Shown here: one piece after another, positions 53,114 to 63,900 of the stretch
How positions within the stretch are numbered: position 1 is the first letter of the stretch
How the letters are laid out: every line of letters begins with the position of its first letter
Origin: an uncultured Marinoscillum sp.
GTDB lineage: Bacteria > Bacteroidota > Bacteroidia > Cytophagales > MED-G16
Assembly (NCBI GenBank): GCA_902626505.1
Contig: CACOFQ010000003.1
Span: forward strand, 1 to 64,000
Direction of reading: 5' to 3'
DNA: 64,000 nt
Position numbers and translations under genes: made by a program
The notes under the pieces: model-generated
The model's input: the letters and a program-made list of their open reading frames with translations, nothing else
Told to the model about the DNA's origin: nothing
The model's database searches: none

Positions 53114-54159
53114 AACAAATTTACTTTTTTAATGTTAGAATTCTTTAGATATATGTAAAACTGTAAACCAACTATCATAAATGCTAAAAGTAAATGAATA
53201 GGCTGTAAAACTCTTGGAACTTCAAAATATGCCATACCAGCTCCAACTAAAATTTCAGATATTATTAAAACAAGCATAAAAATTGTAATTGTTTTAAATT
53301 CTTTTGAATGTTTTGATCTAATAAAAACTAAATATGTTATATAAAATTGAAGTAATAATATAACTAATGAGAATGATCTATGTATAATAAAGTCACTTCC
53401 TAAATTTTCAATTAATTGAGACCTATTCTCAAAACCAAAAATCTTTAAAAACGTGTCAACACTTTCCCTTACTTCTGTACCTAAGATCATTTGAATTAAA
53501 AATAGAAATAAACTCAATATAATTGCGTACGAAAGCATTGAAGATCTCACAACTTTTGAGTTATTATTAGATGATAAATAATAACATAATATAACATTCC
53601 ATATAATCACTAAAGCAACAATAACATGAAATGTTATGAGTCCTGGAAGTAAATTAGTTGAAACAACTATCGACCCAACCCAGGCTTGAAAAAATACTAA
53701 TATTAAAGATAGAAATGATAGCACAAATAATCTTGAATTGAATGGCTTAATATTAATAGATGATATAAAAATAAAAATTAAGGAAAAACCAACTACAGCA
53801 CCAATAAGTCTATTTATATATTCAGTCCATGTCTTAAATACATTAAATTCTTCAGCTTCTTTTATACTTGGGTCGTTAATTATTTTATCAGCTGTTTCGT
53901 TTAAACCTATAGCATTTAAAACTTTGGAAAGTCTTCTATTTTTTTCAATTCTGCCTTCTACAAAGGTCTCTTTATAATTCTCTGGTAATTGAGAAACGGA
54001 GGTTGGTGGTATATACATACCAAAACACTTTGGCCAATCTGGGCAACCCATTCCCGATCCTGTACATCTTACTATTCCCCCTGCAAGTATTAGGAGGTAA
54101 AGAAGTACTAAACTTATTTTTGTTAGGCTTTTATAACTAGATCCTAAAAAACTGAACAT
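53110..54159 (-). CDS. ctaA: heme A synthase
   Basis: COX15/CtaA membrane enzyme of 349 aa that oxidises heme O to heme A. The first loop has GGIVRCTGSGMGCPDWPKCFGMYIPP (the Cys pair region), followed by EYINRLIGAVVGF with a heme-ligand region. ITFHVIVALVIIW, HRSFSLVILLL and VLQPIHLLLAFMIVGLQFYIYL supply other conserved His residues. It lies between subunit I and ctaB, so enzyme and cofactor synthesis are co-expressed. Confidence 0.94.
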   Translation of the reverse strand: MFSFLGSSYKSLTKISLVLLYLLILAGGIVRCTGSGMGCPDWPKCFGMYIPPTSVSQLPENYKETFVEGRIEKNRRLSKVLNAIGLNETADKIINDPSIKEAEEFNVFKTWTEYINRLIGAVVGFSLIFIFISSINIKPFNSRLFVLSFLSLILVFFQAWVGSIVVSTNLLPGLITFHVIVALVIIWNVILCYYLSSNNNSKVVRSSMLSYAIILSLFLFLIQMILGTEVRESVDTFLKIFGFENRSQLIENLGSDFIIHRSFSLVILLLQFYITYLVFIRSKHSKEFKTITIFMLVLIISEILVGAGMAYFEVPRVLQPIHLLLAFMIVGLQFYIYLKNSNIKKVNLL

Positions 54160-54164
54160 TGTAT

Positions 54165-55997
54165 TTACCTGTGTTCATCTTCAGGCATATTAGATTCTTT
54201 CGTAGAGGAAAGAGGAATATGCTGAGGAATAAAATCATCCTTAGCTCCAGGCTTACTGTAATCATATGGCCATCTAGTTACTGTAGGTATTTTTCCTGGC
54301 CAATTACCATGACCTGGTTCAACAGGAGTTGTCCACTCTATTGTATTTGATTTCCATGGATTAGCAGATGCTTTTCTACCTCTATACATAGAATAGAAGA
54401 AATTAAATAAAAAGATAAATTGAGCTATAAAGGTTAAAATTGCAGCAAAACTTACAAAAGTATTTAAATCAATAAATGATTCAATTCTTCCTGTTTCAAA
54501 ATTAGTAAATGAATAATATCTTCTAGGAAATCCAGCTATTCCAATATAGTGTAATGGAAAGAAAACAAGATAAGCACCAATAAAGGTAACCCAAAAATGG
54601 ACATAGCCTAAAGTACTATTCATCATTCTTCCAAACATTTTAGGGAACCAGTGATATACACCAGCAAATAGTCCAAAGAATGAAGCACTACCCATAACAA
54701 TATGAAAATGAGCAACAACGAAATATGTATCATGTAAATTAATATCAACAACAGAGTTACCTAAAAATAATCCAGTTAATCCCCCAGAAATGAAGAATGA
54801 AACTAAACCAATTGAAAATAACATGGCAGGGGTAAAAATTATATTTCCTCTCCAAAGTGTTGCTATGTAATTAAATGCCTTAATAGCAGATGGTACTGCA
54901 ATAATAAGTGTCAATATTGTAAATACTGACCCTAGAAATGGATTCATTCCAGAAATAAACATATGGTGTGCCCAAACTACAAAAGATAATGCTCCAATAC
55001 CAAATATAGAATATACCATAGCTCTGTATCCAAAAATTGGTTTTCTTGAACAAGTAGCAATAATTTCAGAAGTTATACCAAGAGAAGGTAAAATAACAAT
55101 GTATACTTCTGGATGACCAAGGAACCAAAACAGGTGTTGAAATAAAATTGCACTACCTCCTTGATTTGACAAAGCTTCACCAGCAATATAAATATCTGAC
55201 AAATAGAAACTTGTTCCAAATGAACGATCCATAATTAGTAGTAATGCTGCAGATAAGAGTACTGGAAAGGACAAAACACCTAAAATAGCCGTTACAAAAA
55301 ATGCCCAAATAGTAAGAGGCATCCTAAAGAAAGTCATTCCTTCAGTTCTTAAATTGATAACTGTAGTTATATAGTTTAGTGCACCAAGTAATGCAGATAC
55401 TATAAAAAGAGACATTGAAAACAGCCACAGAGTCATACCCATACCTGATCCAGATACTGCCTGAGGTAAAGCACTTAGAGGAGGATAAATAGTCCAACCA
55501 CCACTTGCGGGGCCTCCCTCAACAAATATAGAAATAAACATTACAATGCTTGAGAGGAAAAAGAACCAATATGATAACATATTTAAGAAACCACTAGCCA
55601 TATCTCTAGCACCAATTTGGAGTGGTATGAGAAAGTTACTAAATGTACCACTTAAACCAGCTGTTAACACAAAAAATACCATTATAGTACCATGCATAGT
55701 AATTAGAGCCAAATAAACTTCTGGATCAATTTTACCTTGGGGAGTCAACCAATTACCTATAATTGGACTTAATGCAGTAAGATCCATATCAGGAAATCCT
55801 AACTGAATTCTAAATAGAGATGACAAAGCACCTCCAACTATAGCCCAAAAGATACCAGTTATAAGAAACTGTTTAGCAATCATCTTATGGTCTTCACTAA
55901 ATATGTATTTAGTGATAAAACTTTCCTCATGGTGTTCATGATGATGTTCTTCAACTTTAGTTTTTGACTTACTTGTTATTGTTTTTGTAACTCCCAT
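54165..55997 (-). CDS. coxA: cytochrome c oxidase subunit I
   Basis: Catalytic subunit (610 aa) with heme a, heme a3 and CuB; reduces oxygen and pumps protons. Heme a ligands lie in MHGTIMVFF and HFHIVMGSA. HPEVYIVILPSLG gives the CuB His and the cross-linked Tyr, and WAHHMFISG the other two CuB His. The Glu in GHPEVY places it in the A1 group with a D channel. A His-rich N-terminal tail (EEHHHEHHEES) may bind metal. It lies 2 bp after subunit II. Confidence 0.97.
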   Translation of the reverse strand: MGVTKTITSKSKTKVEEHHHEHHEESFITKYIFSEDHKMIAKQFLITGIFWAIVGGALSSLFRIQLGFPDMDLTALSPIIGNWLTPQGKIDPEVYLALITMHGTIMVFFVLTAGLSGTFSNFLIPLQIGARDMASGFLNMLSYWFFFLSSIVMFISIFVEGGPASGGWTIYPPLSALPQAVSGSGMGMTLWLFSMSLFIVSALLGALNYITTVINLRTEGMTFFRMPLTIWAFFVTAILGVLSFPVLLSAALLLIMDRSFGTSFYLSDIYIAGEALSNQGGSAILFQHLFWFLGHPEVYIVILPSLGITSEIIATCSRKPIFGYRAMVYSIFGIGALSFVVWAHHMFISGMNPFLGSVFTILTLIIAVPSAIKAFNYIATLWRGNIIFTPAMLFSIGLVSFFISGGLTGLFLGNSVVDINLHDTYFVVAHFHIVMGSASFFGLFAGVYHWFPKMFGRMMNSTLGYVHFWVTFIGAYLVFFPLHYIGIAGFPRRYYSFTNFETGRIESFIDLNTFVSFAAILTFIAQFIFLFNFFYSMYRGRKASANPWKSNTIEWTTPVEPGHGNWPGKIPTVTRWPYDYSKPGAKDDFIPQHIPLSSTKESNMPEDEHR

Positions 55998-55999
55998 AT

Positions 56000-57025
56000 T
56001 TAATTGTTTAGTACGGCTACATCCGTAGAATTGTTTTTAACAAAATTTGAATAATAATCAGGATTTTTCTCTATCCAAGATTTCTGAGAATTCTTCCATT
56101 TAATATATTCCCATTCTTCAACTACTACAACAGTATGCTTCATGGAAAAATGTGCTCTACCACAAATTTTATTACATACTATTTCATAATTAAAATTTTC
56201 ATTTCCGGTTTCAGCTCTCATCTCCTCAGTTGTTTTGGAAGGAACGAACCACATCTGGGTGGGCATACCTGGAACAGCATTCATTTGAGATCTCATATAA
56301 GGTAAATAAACACTGTGAATAACATCTCGTGCTCTAATCTTGAAAACAACAGGTTTACCTTTTGGAATATAAATTTCTCTTGGCATAAAATCATCAAGTG
56401 AAGATGAGTCTGAAAAATCTATACCAACAATATTATCAACGTCAATTAATTTGTAATTTGAGTTACCTAATTCATTATCTGGTCCTGGGTATCTAGATGC
56501 CCACGCGAACTGATATCCAACAACTTCAATTACTTCTGCATCTTTAGGAGGAGGACCCATAATTTTATTCCATTTGACTAAACCCCAACCTATAAGCCCA
56601 ACTAATACTATAGCAGGTATTACAGTCCAAATAATTTCTAGCTTATGGTTTTCGGGATAGAAATATGCTTTTCTAGATTTGTTAAACCTGTATTTATATC
56701 CGAAGTAAAACATTACAATCTGTGTCAATATAAATACGGTAAAGGTAATGGCAGTAGTAACCCAAAAAAGAACCTCAATTTCAGGTGCATGTTCTGATGC
56801 CATTGGAAGAAAATAATTATCAAACTGATCATAGGAATACCATATAATTCCAACAAAAGATATAACTAAGAAAATAACACCTGATAGAGCATTAAAATTA
56901 TTATTTCCATCTTCAAAGGAATCTGAAATTCTCTTTTTAGCAACACTCAATATTTCTGCAGATCTAAAGAATAGAAATATTGCAGTGAGAGATAAAATTA
57001 AAATCAGTCCTATTACTAAATTCAT
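56000..57025 (-). CDS. coxB: cytochrome c oxidase subunit II
   Basis: Subunit II (341 aa) carries the CuA centre that takes electrons from cytochrome c. After an extra N-terminal helix come two typical transmembrane helices. The cupredoxin domain has EVVGYQFAWASRYPG, the CuA His in ARDVIHSVYLPYM, and CNKICGRAHFSM with the other CuA ligands. No heme-binding CxxCH follows, so it is not a caa3 fusion. It starts the cox half of the block; a 41-nt hairpin precedes it. Confidence 0.95.
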   Translation of the reverse strand: MNLVIGLILILSLTAIFLFFRSAEILSVAKKRISDSFEDGNNNFNALSGVIFLVISFVGIIWYSYDQFDNYFLPMASEHAPEIEVLFWVTTAITFTVFILTQIVMFYFGYKYRFNKSRKAYFYPENHKLEIIWTVIPAIVLVGLIGWGLVKWNKIMGPPPKDAEVIEVVGYQFAWASRYPGPDNELGNSNYKLIDVDNIVGIDFSDSSSLDDFMPREIYIPKGKPVVFKIRARDVIHSVYLPYMRSQMNAVPGMPTQMWFVPSKTTEEMRAETGNENFNYEIVCNKICGRAHFSMKHTVVVVEEWEYIKWKNSQKSWIEKNPDYYSNFVKNNSTDVAVLNN

Positions 57026-57044
57026 AAAGCAAATTTATATACCA

Positions 57045-57085
57045 GGTTGTAAATTTCCATCTATCAATTGATGAATTTTACAACC
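57045..57085. promoter_or_regulatory. 41-nt hairpin at the actF/coxB junction
   Basis: ggttgtaaa (57045-57053) pairs perfectly with tttacaacc (57077-57085). After a mismatch and bulge, catc/gatg extends the stem around an 8-nt loop. No T-tail follows on the minus strand. It may be a processing or stability element, an attenuator or an operator. The rest of the 99-bp gap shows no gene. Confidence 0.6.
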
Positions 57086-57124
57086 AAAAAATCTTTTGTT
57101 TAATTAAAAATTTCAAAATAAAAA

Positions 57125-58393
57125 TTAAATATCGTGATGTAAACTTTCATCTAACATCGGATGATTTTTGGCAACCAAAGGAAGTTTGGTGAGACCTTTT
57201 AAAATAACAAATAAAAATGCAGATAAAAAAACTAAAAGTAATCCTATTTCTAAAAAACCAAATCCACCATTTGATTTTAATATACCAGGTGTTATCATTA
57301 GATAAAAATCAATAAAATGTCCAAATAAAACTACAGGACATGCAATCTTTAAGAATCTAGTAAATCTTTTACTAGCCCTAGTCATTAAAAACAAAAATGG
57401 AAAAAAGAAATTCAAAATAAGATTAACGATAAAGAAAGGGAAATAAATATCACTATCGAGTCTCTCAACAAAATAAATTGTTTCTTCTGGAATATTTGCA
57501 TAATAGATCAAAAGGAATTGTGAGAACCATATATAAGTCCAAAAAACACTAAATGCGAAAACATATTTTCCTAGATCATGAAGAACACTGTGGTTCACAA
57601 AAGTTAGGTATCCATTATCTCGTAATATAATAATGATATAAGTAATTAATGCTAAAGCAGAAACCCACCAACTAGCAAACACATACCACCCAAACATTGT
57701 ACTAAACCAGTGTGTATCTATTGAGAGCACCCAATCCCAAGCCGCAACTGATTGAGTAAAAGCATAGAAAACAACAAATACAGTTGAAATAGTAAAAAGT
57801 TTCTGCCACGATTCTGTACCTCCTAATTTATCTTCTCGAGCAACATGTTTTAGTATTAAGGCATAGAACAGATACCACATTCCGAGAAAGAAAACCATCC
57901 TCCCCAAGAAAAAAGGAAGGTTTAAATACGCTTTTTTACCATCAATTACATAGTCATATCTAGGATCTAATTTATCATATAGATATTCATGGGTCCAATG
58001 AAATACATCATGATTAGTAATTGCAAAAACTATTAACATTAAAATACTACCAGGTAACAACCACCTCCCAATTGCTAGGGGTACCCTTAAAATTCCTGCA
58101 GACCATCCTGATTGAGAAACATATTGAATAGCAACAAAGAATATAGCTGAAATTGAAATACCAAGGAAGTAGACTACATTTATCCATAGATTAGAGTATA
58201 ATCTATGGTACCAATGATATCCTGAATGACCATCACCAGAATTATAGGTCCCTACAGCTTGGGAAACTTCTTCATGACTATGACCGGAGTTTATGATCTG
58301 ATATAGTCCAATAAGCGAAAGGATTACTCCTCCAACAAACAAGTAAAGTATGTTCTTTTTTAGGTTACTATTAAAATCAAAAATTTCTTTCAT
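57125..58393 (-). CDS. actF: alternative complex III subunit ActF
   Basis: Membrane subunit of the quinol:cytochrome c oxidoreductase, 422 aa with about ten helices. The first helix LFVGGVILSLIGLYQIINSGHSHEE and the segments HDVFHWTHEYLYDKLDPRYD, LPFFLGRMVFFLGMWYLFYALI, VAAWDWVLSIDTHWFSTMFGWYVFAS and LGKYVFAFSVFWTYIWFSQFLLIYYANIPEET are family hallmarks. It is the last act gene, 1 bp after actE. Confidence 0.94.
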   Translation of the reverse strand: MKEIFDFNSNLKKNILYLFVGGVILSLIGLYQIINSGHSHEEVSQAVGTYNSGDGHSGYHWYHRLYSNLWINVVYFLGISISAIFFVAIQYVSQSGWSAGILRVPLAIGRWLLPGSILMLIVFAITNHDVFHWTHEYLYDKLDPRYDYVIDGKKAYLNLPFFLGRMVFFLGMWYLFYALILKHVAREDKLGGTESWQKLFTISTVFVVFYAFTQSVAAWDWVLSIDTHWFSTMFGWYVFASWWVSALALITYIIIILRDNGYLTFVNHSVLHDLGKYVFAFSVFWTYIWFSQFLLIYYANIPEETIYFVERLDSDIYFPFFIVNLILNFFFPFLFLMTRASKRFTRFLKIACPVVLFGHFIDFYLMITPGILKSNGGFGFLEIGLLLVFLSAFLFVILKGLTKLPLVAKNHPMLDESLHHDI

Positions 58394-58394
58394 A

Positions 58395-59000
58395 CTATTG
58401 TTTTTGAAGTGTTTGAACGTACTTTACAATTTTCCATCTATCTTCAATTGAAATCTGTGATCCATGCCCCCACATTCTGCCCTTACCGTGGGTAATTACA
58501 TGAAAGACATGGCCTTCAGATTTATCTTTTACTGACCTCGAGTTATATGCTGTTACACCTTTATATACTTGTCCTACTAATCCATCTCCCATTCCTTTTT
58601 CACCATGACAATGAATACAATATCTTTCATAAAGAACTTTAGCTTCTTTCAAAACTTCATCTGATGATTCAATTGGATTTTTTACTTTAGCAGCTAATTC
58701 AATACTATCTTTAGGTATTCTATAAGGTAGATAAGAACCTCTCCTAACAGTATTCTCAACTGGTTCCCTCATGGTCATACCATATGGATTGTATGGGTTA
58801 GAGTTATAGAACTCACCATGACCATCATCAGGATTAGAATCTAACCAACTTCCAATTTCTTCATCTTTTACTTGAGATAAAGGCTCATAAGGTACCGAAT
58901 GATACATATTAGGAGCATATTCAACACCAGGATCGTCCTTCCTTGCTGAGCAAGAAGAGATAAGTATTATCACTAAAATAAATTTTATAATATGTTTCAT
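58395..59000 (-). CDS. actE: alternative complex III mono-heme cytochrome c ActE
   Basis: Lipoprotein cytochrome c of 201 aa on the periplasmic side. The signal KHIIKFILVIILISSCSAR has a lipobox Cys. A conserved segment (YAPNMYHSVPYEP, NPYNPYGMTMREPVENTVRRG) precedes one heme site, C128-I-H-C131-H132, with HGKGRMWGHGSQI as likely sixth-ligand region. It passes electrons within the complex or to soluble cytochrome c. The start overlaps the actD stop by 4 bp. Confidence 0.94.
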   Translation of the reverse strand: MKHIIKFILVIILISSCSARKDDPGVEYAPNMYHSVPYEPLSQVKDEEIGSWLDSNPDDGHGEFYNSNPYNPYGMTMREPVENTVRRGSYLPYRIPKDSIELAAKVKNPIESSDEVLKEAKVLYERYCIHCHGEKGMGDGLVGQVYKGVTAYNSRSVKDKSEGHVFHVITHGKGRMWGHGSQISIEDRWKIVKYVQTLQKQ

Positions 59001-59530
59001 AAATCCATTACCTTATCATTAACTTCAGAAGCTCCAGTAGTATTTAAAATTGTTTTAATTTTTTTTGAATCAATTTTATTGTCGCCAAGTTCAATAGCCA
59101 TAACATGTTTATCATCTGTGGATCTTAAATCAAAGGTTTTTGGTATACCCCATGGTTTTAAATCACTTACTACAAAAAAAGTACCCACCATCCCAAATGC
59201 AGATAATAGAACTGTCATCTCAAAAGTAACAGGTATAAATACAGGTAAAGGGAGAAAGTCTTTACCTCCAATAATCATTGGCCAGTCTATTGTCATCATA
59301 CCTATCATCATTGTTAATGCTAAACATAGACCTAAGAAACCAAAACAAAATGCAGCAATAGACAATCTAGATCTTTTATAACCGAGTTTATTTTCAATAC
59401 CATGTACAGGAAAAGGAGAATAAACTTCATAAATATTAATGCCTTTGTCTTTAACTGAACTTATAGCATTAAGAAGAATATCTTCATCTTCATAAATACC
59501 AACAATAAACTTTTTTCCTTTTTCGTCCAT
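58997..59530 (-). CDS. actD: alternative complex III subunit ActD (DUF3341)
   Basis: Two-helix membrane protein of 177 aa. The cytoplasmic start KFIVGIYEDEDILLNAISSVKDKGINIYEVYSPFPVHGIE is diagnostic for DUF3341, followed by helices at about 59-80 and 93-123 (IGGKDFLPLPVFIPVTFEMTVLLSAFGMV). Accessory subunit of the complex. It shares one base with the actC stop region and overlaps actE. Confidence 0.95.
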   Translation of the reverse strand: MDEKGKKFIVGIYEDEDILLNAISSVKDKGINIYEVYSPFPVHGIENKLGYKRSRLSIAAFCFGFLGLCLALTMMIGMMTIDWPMIIGGKDFLPLPVFIPVTFEMTVLLSAFGMVGTFFVVSDLKPWGIPKTFDLRSTDDKHVMAIELGDNKIDSKKIKTILNTTGASEVNDKVMDL

Positions 59531-60909
59531 TATTTAATTTTTACTTTTTCACCTGTATGTTTTAAAATACTTTTTACCTCCGCCATATTTATTACTGGGA
59601 AAAATCTTGAGAACGCTAAAAATGCAGTAAAGAATAAACCAAAAGTAAATAAGTACATTCCCACATCATATATAGTAGGATAAAACATAGCCCAGCTTGA
59701 TGGTAAGAAATCTCTATGTAATGAGGTTACGATAATAACAAATCTTTCAAACCACATACCTATATTTACAATAATCGATATTATAAATGTTGCAGCTATA
59801 TTCGTTCGAATTTTTTTAAACCAGAATAATTGAGGTGAAATTACGTTACATGTCATCATAGACCAGTAAGCCCACCAATAAGGACCGGTAACTCTATTAT
59901 AAAATGCATATTGCTCATACTCAACTCCTGAATACCAAGCCATAAATAATTCTGTTAAATAAGCTATACCAACTATTGAACCAGTTACAATAATTACAAT
60001 ATTCATTAATTCTAAATGTTTGATTGTTATATAATCTTCTAGTTTATAAACCCTTCTAGTTATAATTAATAGAGTTAATACCATAGCAAAACCTGAAAAA
60101 ATAGCTCCTGCAACAAAATAAGGGGGGAAAATAGTAGTGTGCCAGCCAGGAATAACTGAAGTGGCAAAATCCATAGATACTATAGTATGAACAGATAAAA
60201 CTAGAGGAGTTGCAAGACCGGCAAGTACCAATGATACAGTTTCATATCTAGACCATGTCTTTGCAGCACCATCCCATCCAAAACTCAATGCTCCATAAAT
60301 AACAGCAGAAATTTTTCTACCAGCTATTTTGGCTCTATCTCTTATGGTAGCAAAATCTGGAATTAATCCAATATACCAAAAAACAAGAGATACAGAAAAA
60401 TAGGTAGTAATTGCAAAAACATCCCATAATAATGGGCTTGCAAAATTAACCCAAAGTGATCCATATGTATTTGGTAATGGTAATACCCAAATTAAACCTA
60501 TCCATAGTCTTCCCATATGAAGTAATGGAAACATTGCAGCACATATTACAGCAAATATTGTCATAGCTTCGGCAGATCTATTAATTGCCATTCTCCACCT
60601 CTGTCTAAATAATAATAAAATAGCAGAGATTAATGTACCAGCATGTCCAATTCCTACCCACCATACAAAATTTGTAATATCCCAAGCCCACATTACTGTC
60701 TTATTTAGTCCCCACATTCCAATACCATCCCATAAGGTTCTATAAACTGCGTATGCACCAATAATAAGAGTTATATTTGAAATAATCATTGCAACATACC
60801 ACATCCATGAAGGTTTTTCTTCAACCCTTATACATATATCATCAGATACATCCTTAATAGTCTTGCCTCCAGTTATTAATGGCTTTCTTAACTTTGATTC
60901 TACATGCAT
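59530..60909 (-). CDS. actC: alternative complex III subunit ActC (NrfD-like)
   Basis: Ten-helix NrfD/PsrC-type membrane subunit of 459 aa that probably holds the quinol site. Indicators are [92 protein letters not shown] and [41 protein letters not shown]. It follows actB by 3 bp. Confidence 0.96.
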   Translation of the reverse strand: MHVESKLRKPLITGGKTIKDVSDDICIRVEEKPSWMWYVAMIISNITLIIGAYAVYRTLWDGIGMWGLNKTVMWAWDITNFVWWVGIGHAGTLISAILLLFRQRWRMAINRSAEAMTIFAVICAAMFPLLHMGRLWIGLIWVLPLPNTYGSLWVNFASPLLWDVFAITTYFSVSLVFWYIGLIPDFATIRDRAKIAGRKISAVIYGALSFGWDGAAKTWSRYETVSLVLAGLATPLVLSVHTIVSMDFATSVIPGWHTTIFPPYFVAGAIFSGFAMVLTLLIITRRVYKLEDYITIKHLELMNIVIIVTGSIVGIAYLTELFMAWYSGVEYEQYAFYNRVTGPYWWAYWSMMTCNVISPQLFWFKKIRTNIAATFIISIIVNIGMWFERFVIIVTSLHRDFLPSSWAMFYPTIYDVGMYLFTFGLFFTAFLAFSRFFPVINMAEVKSILKHTGEKVKIK

Positions 60910-60912
60910 TTT

Positions 60913-63900
60913 TTAAACATTTTTTTTATTTCTTACTTTTCTCAAGTACCAAACATTTGGACTAACTCTAATTTCATCAAGTACAGCATAAGCTCTCTCT
61001 TCTTTTAATTTTAGAGTTGCCTTATCAATCTTTTCAACTTTAAGTTTCTTTCTTATTTTACTATTCTTATCATTAACATCACCAAATGTTATTGCATTAG
61101 TAGAACATGCAGCTCCACAAGCCATTTTTACATCACCATCTTTCAAACTTCTTTTTTCTGATTTGGCTAAAAGTTTACCTTCTTGAATTTTTTGAATGCA
61201 GAAAGAACACTTTTCCATAACACCCCTGGATCTAACAGTAACATCAGGATTCAACACCATTTTACCAAGATCATTATTCATAGCAATGTTTTTGTCAAAC
61301 TGAGCATTATCATGGTATTTGAACCAGTTAAATCTTCTTACTTTATAAGGACAATTATTAGCACAATATCTTGTTCCTATACATCTATTATAAGTCATTT
61401 GATTTAAACCTTCTGAACTGTGAGTTGTAGCAGCAACAGGACATACCGTTTCACAAGGTGCATTGTTACAATGTTGACACATCATTGGTTGGAAAGTAAC
61501 ATCAGGATTTTCAGCAGCAACTTCTAATCCTTGTAAATCTTCAACATCTGCATCACTTGAATAATATCTATCAATTCTAAGCCAAGCCATTTCTCTTCTA
61601 TTCAAAACTTCTTCCTTACCTACTACCGGTACATTATTTTCAACTTGACAAGCTATTACACAACTACCACATCCAGTACAAGCATTTAAGTCAATTGACA
61701 TTACCCAATGGTGATTAGGATAATCATGTCCATCCCAAAGGGTTACTTCTTCCGGTTTTTTCTTACCTTGGCTGGTAGCAACTTTAAATTGATATTTACC
61801 GGCATAAACGTCTTTCTTATACTCATCTAAAGTAGTTTCTTGTATTACACTTTCTCTAGCCATAATAGTCTCATGAGTTTGAGTCTGAGCAATTCTATAT
61901 TCTTTTCCAGAATTTGAAATGGATACATTTTTAATTACTAAATTTTGATATTCATTAGATGAATCAATTAAACCAAATGCGTTAAAACCAACATTATCAC
62001 CAACAGGACCAGCCAATTCTCTCCCATACCCAAGAGCAAGACCCATGGTACCTTCAGCTTGACCAGGTTGAATAATTGCTGGAATTTCAAAATCAGCACC
62101 ATTTATTGAAAGAGTCAATAAATTTGTTGTCATTGTTCCACTATCTGTTTTAATATTTAATTTATTAGCATCTTTAGGGTTAACTGATAAATAATTATCC
62201 CAACATACTTTTGAAATGGGATCAGGCATTTCTTGTAACCAAGGATTATTTGCTTGAATACCATCAGAAACAGTTAGATTTTGATAAATATTTAATTCAA
62301 AACCTGATTCTTTATTATCATTAATTATTGATAATATTTCAGAATTTATTTTTGACAAAAACTTTCTAGAACTCTTAGAAGAATTAATATTTCTTTTTTC
62401 ATCAACAATAAATTCTGCAACACCATCATGTAACAACTTATCCCAAAAGATTTGGAATGGCTCATCTGAATTAGTTAATTTTTGTTTCTTTTTCCAATTA
62501 TTTTTTATGAATGAGAAAAAATTATTTTTTTCTCCCGTCCATTTCAAAAATGAATCTTGATATTGTCTTGTATCAAATATGTTACTGATTGTTGGTTGAG
62601 TAAAACTAAATGAATTTTCTAATGGCTCATGATCATTCCATGATTCAAGAAAGTGAGAATCTGGTGCAATAATATCACATTTAACGGAAGTTTCGTCAAT
62701 TCTATCAGAGGTAGATATTTTAAGAGATACATTATCTAAATTTTCTTTTATCTGAGAAAATTTAAAATTGTCATAAACTGGATTACAATTCAGAAAAACT
62801 AATGATGACACATTATTATTTGATAAATCATTTATAAATTGACTAAACTGTTTATCATCACCCTTCCTAATATTATAAGATCTATTAATATCAATGGTAT
62901 TACCATAATTATCTAATAGATCATTAATTAAATTAACAAGAAGTTGAACAGATTTGTTATTAGAATCTGAAATAATAATAGATTTTCCTTTATTCTGTAT
63001 GAGCTCATCAGCAATATCATTTAATTTATCATATTTTATTTCAGTATTTACATCAATTAAACCAGTAAAAGATATTTTACTTAATTTCTTAGATAATATG
63101 TTGTATAATTCCGCAATGTAAAGCGGAGAATGATGTGATTTAATAGGGACTCTATGATCTGCATTAGCTCCTGTTAAAGATAGATTAGATTCAAATGAAT
63201 ATAGCCTAGACATTTCTCTGTTATCTTTATTAACAACTCTCCTTTCAGTAAACTGTTTATTAAATAAATTATGATTAAATGAGCTTCCTAAAAAGTCATA
63301 CCCAAATGAAACAATTGTTTTTGCCTTAGAAAAATCATAAAAAGGCAATTTTCTTTTACCATAGTATTCAAAATTTGCATCTAACATACCGTTATATGAT
63401 ATATTATCATATTGTATATGTTTAGCATTATATTTTTCACAAAATTTATTAATTACTTCTAAAGTAGATGGGCTATTGATAGTGTAACTAACTACATATT
63501 TCTTTTTATTTAGTTGAGATAACTTCTCAATAATAAACTTGTCAACATCAGACCACGATGATTCTCTTTTATTTAATAATGGAGCAGTTAATCTTTGCTT
63601 ATCATATAGAGACAATACCGAAGATTCAACCTGAGAAGAAGTACAACCTGCACTTACTTTGGAAAATTTATTACCATCAATCTTTATAGGTCTACCTTCC
63701 CTAGTTTTAACAACAACACTACAATAATCACTACCCATTACATAAGTTGATGCATAATAATTTGCTAAAGATGGATCTAAATCTTGAGGTTTCTCAACAT
63801 GAGGTATAGCATATTTTACTGGCGCTTCACATGCAACAGTAGAAACTGCAGCAATTCCAAAACCCATCATCTTCAAAAAATCTCTTCTTGAATTATCAGA

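Noticed and set aside
54159-54350. 63-aa ORF opposite the coxA end
   Set aside because: Antisense to the conserved C-terminus of subunit I, with no start context.
58992-59381. 129-aa plus-strand ORF opposite actD
   Set aside because: It mirrors the conserved DUF3341 frame and has no independent support.
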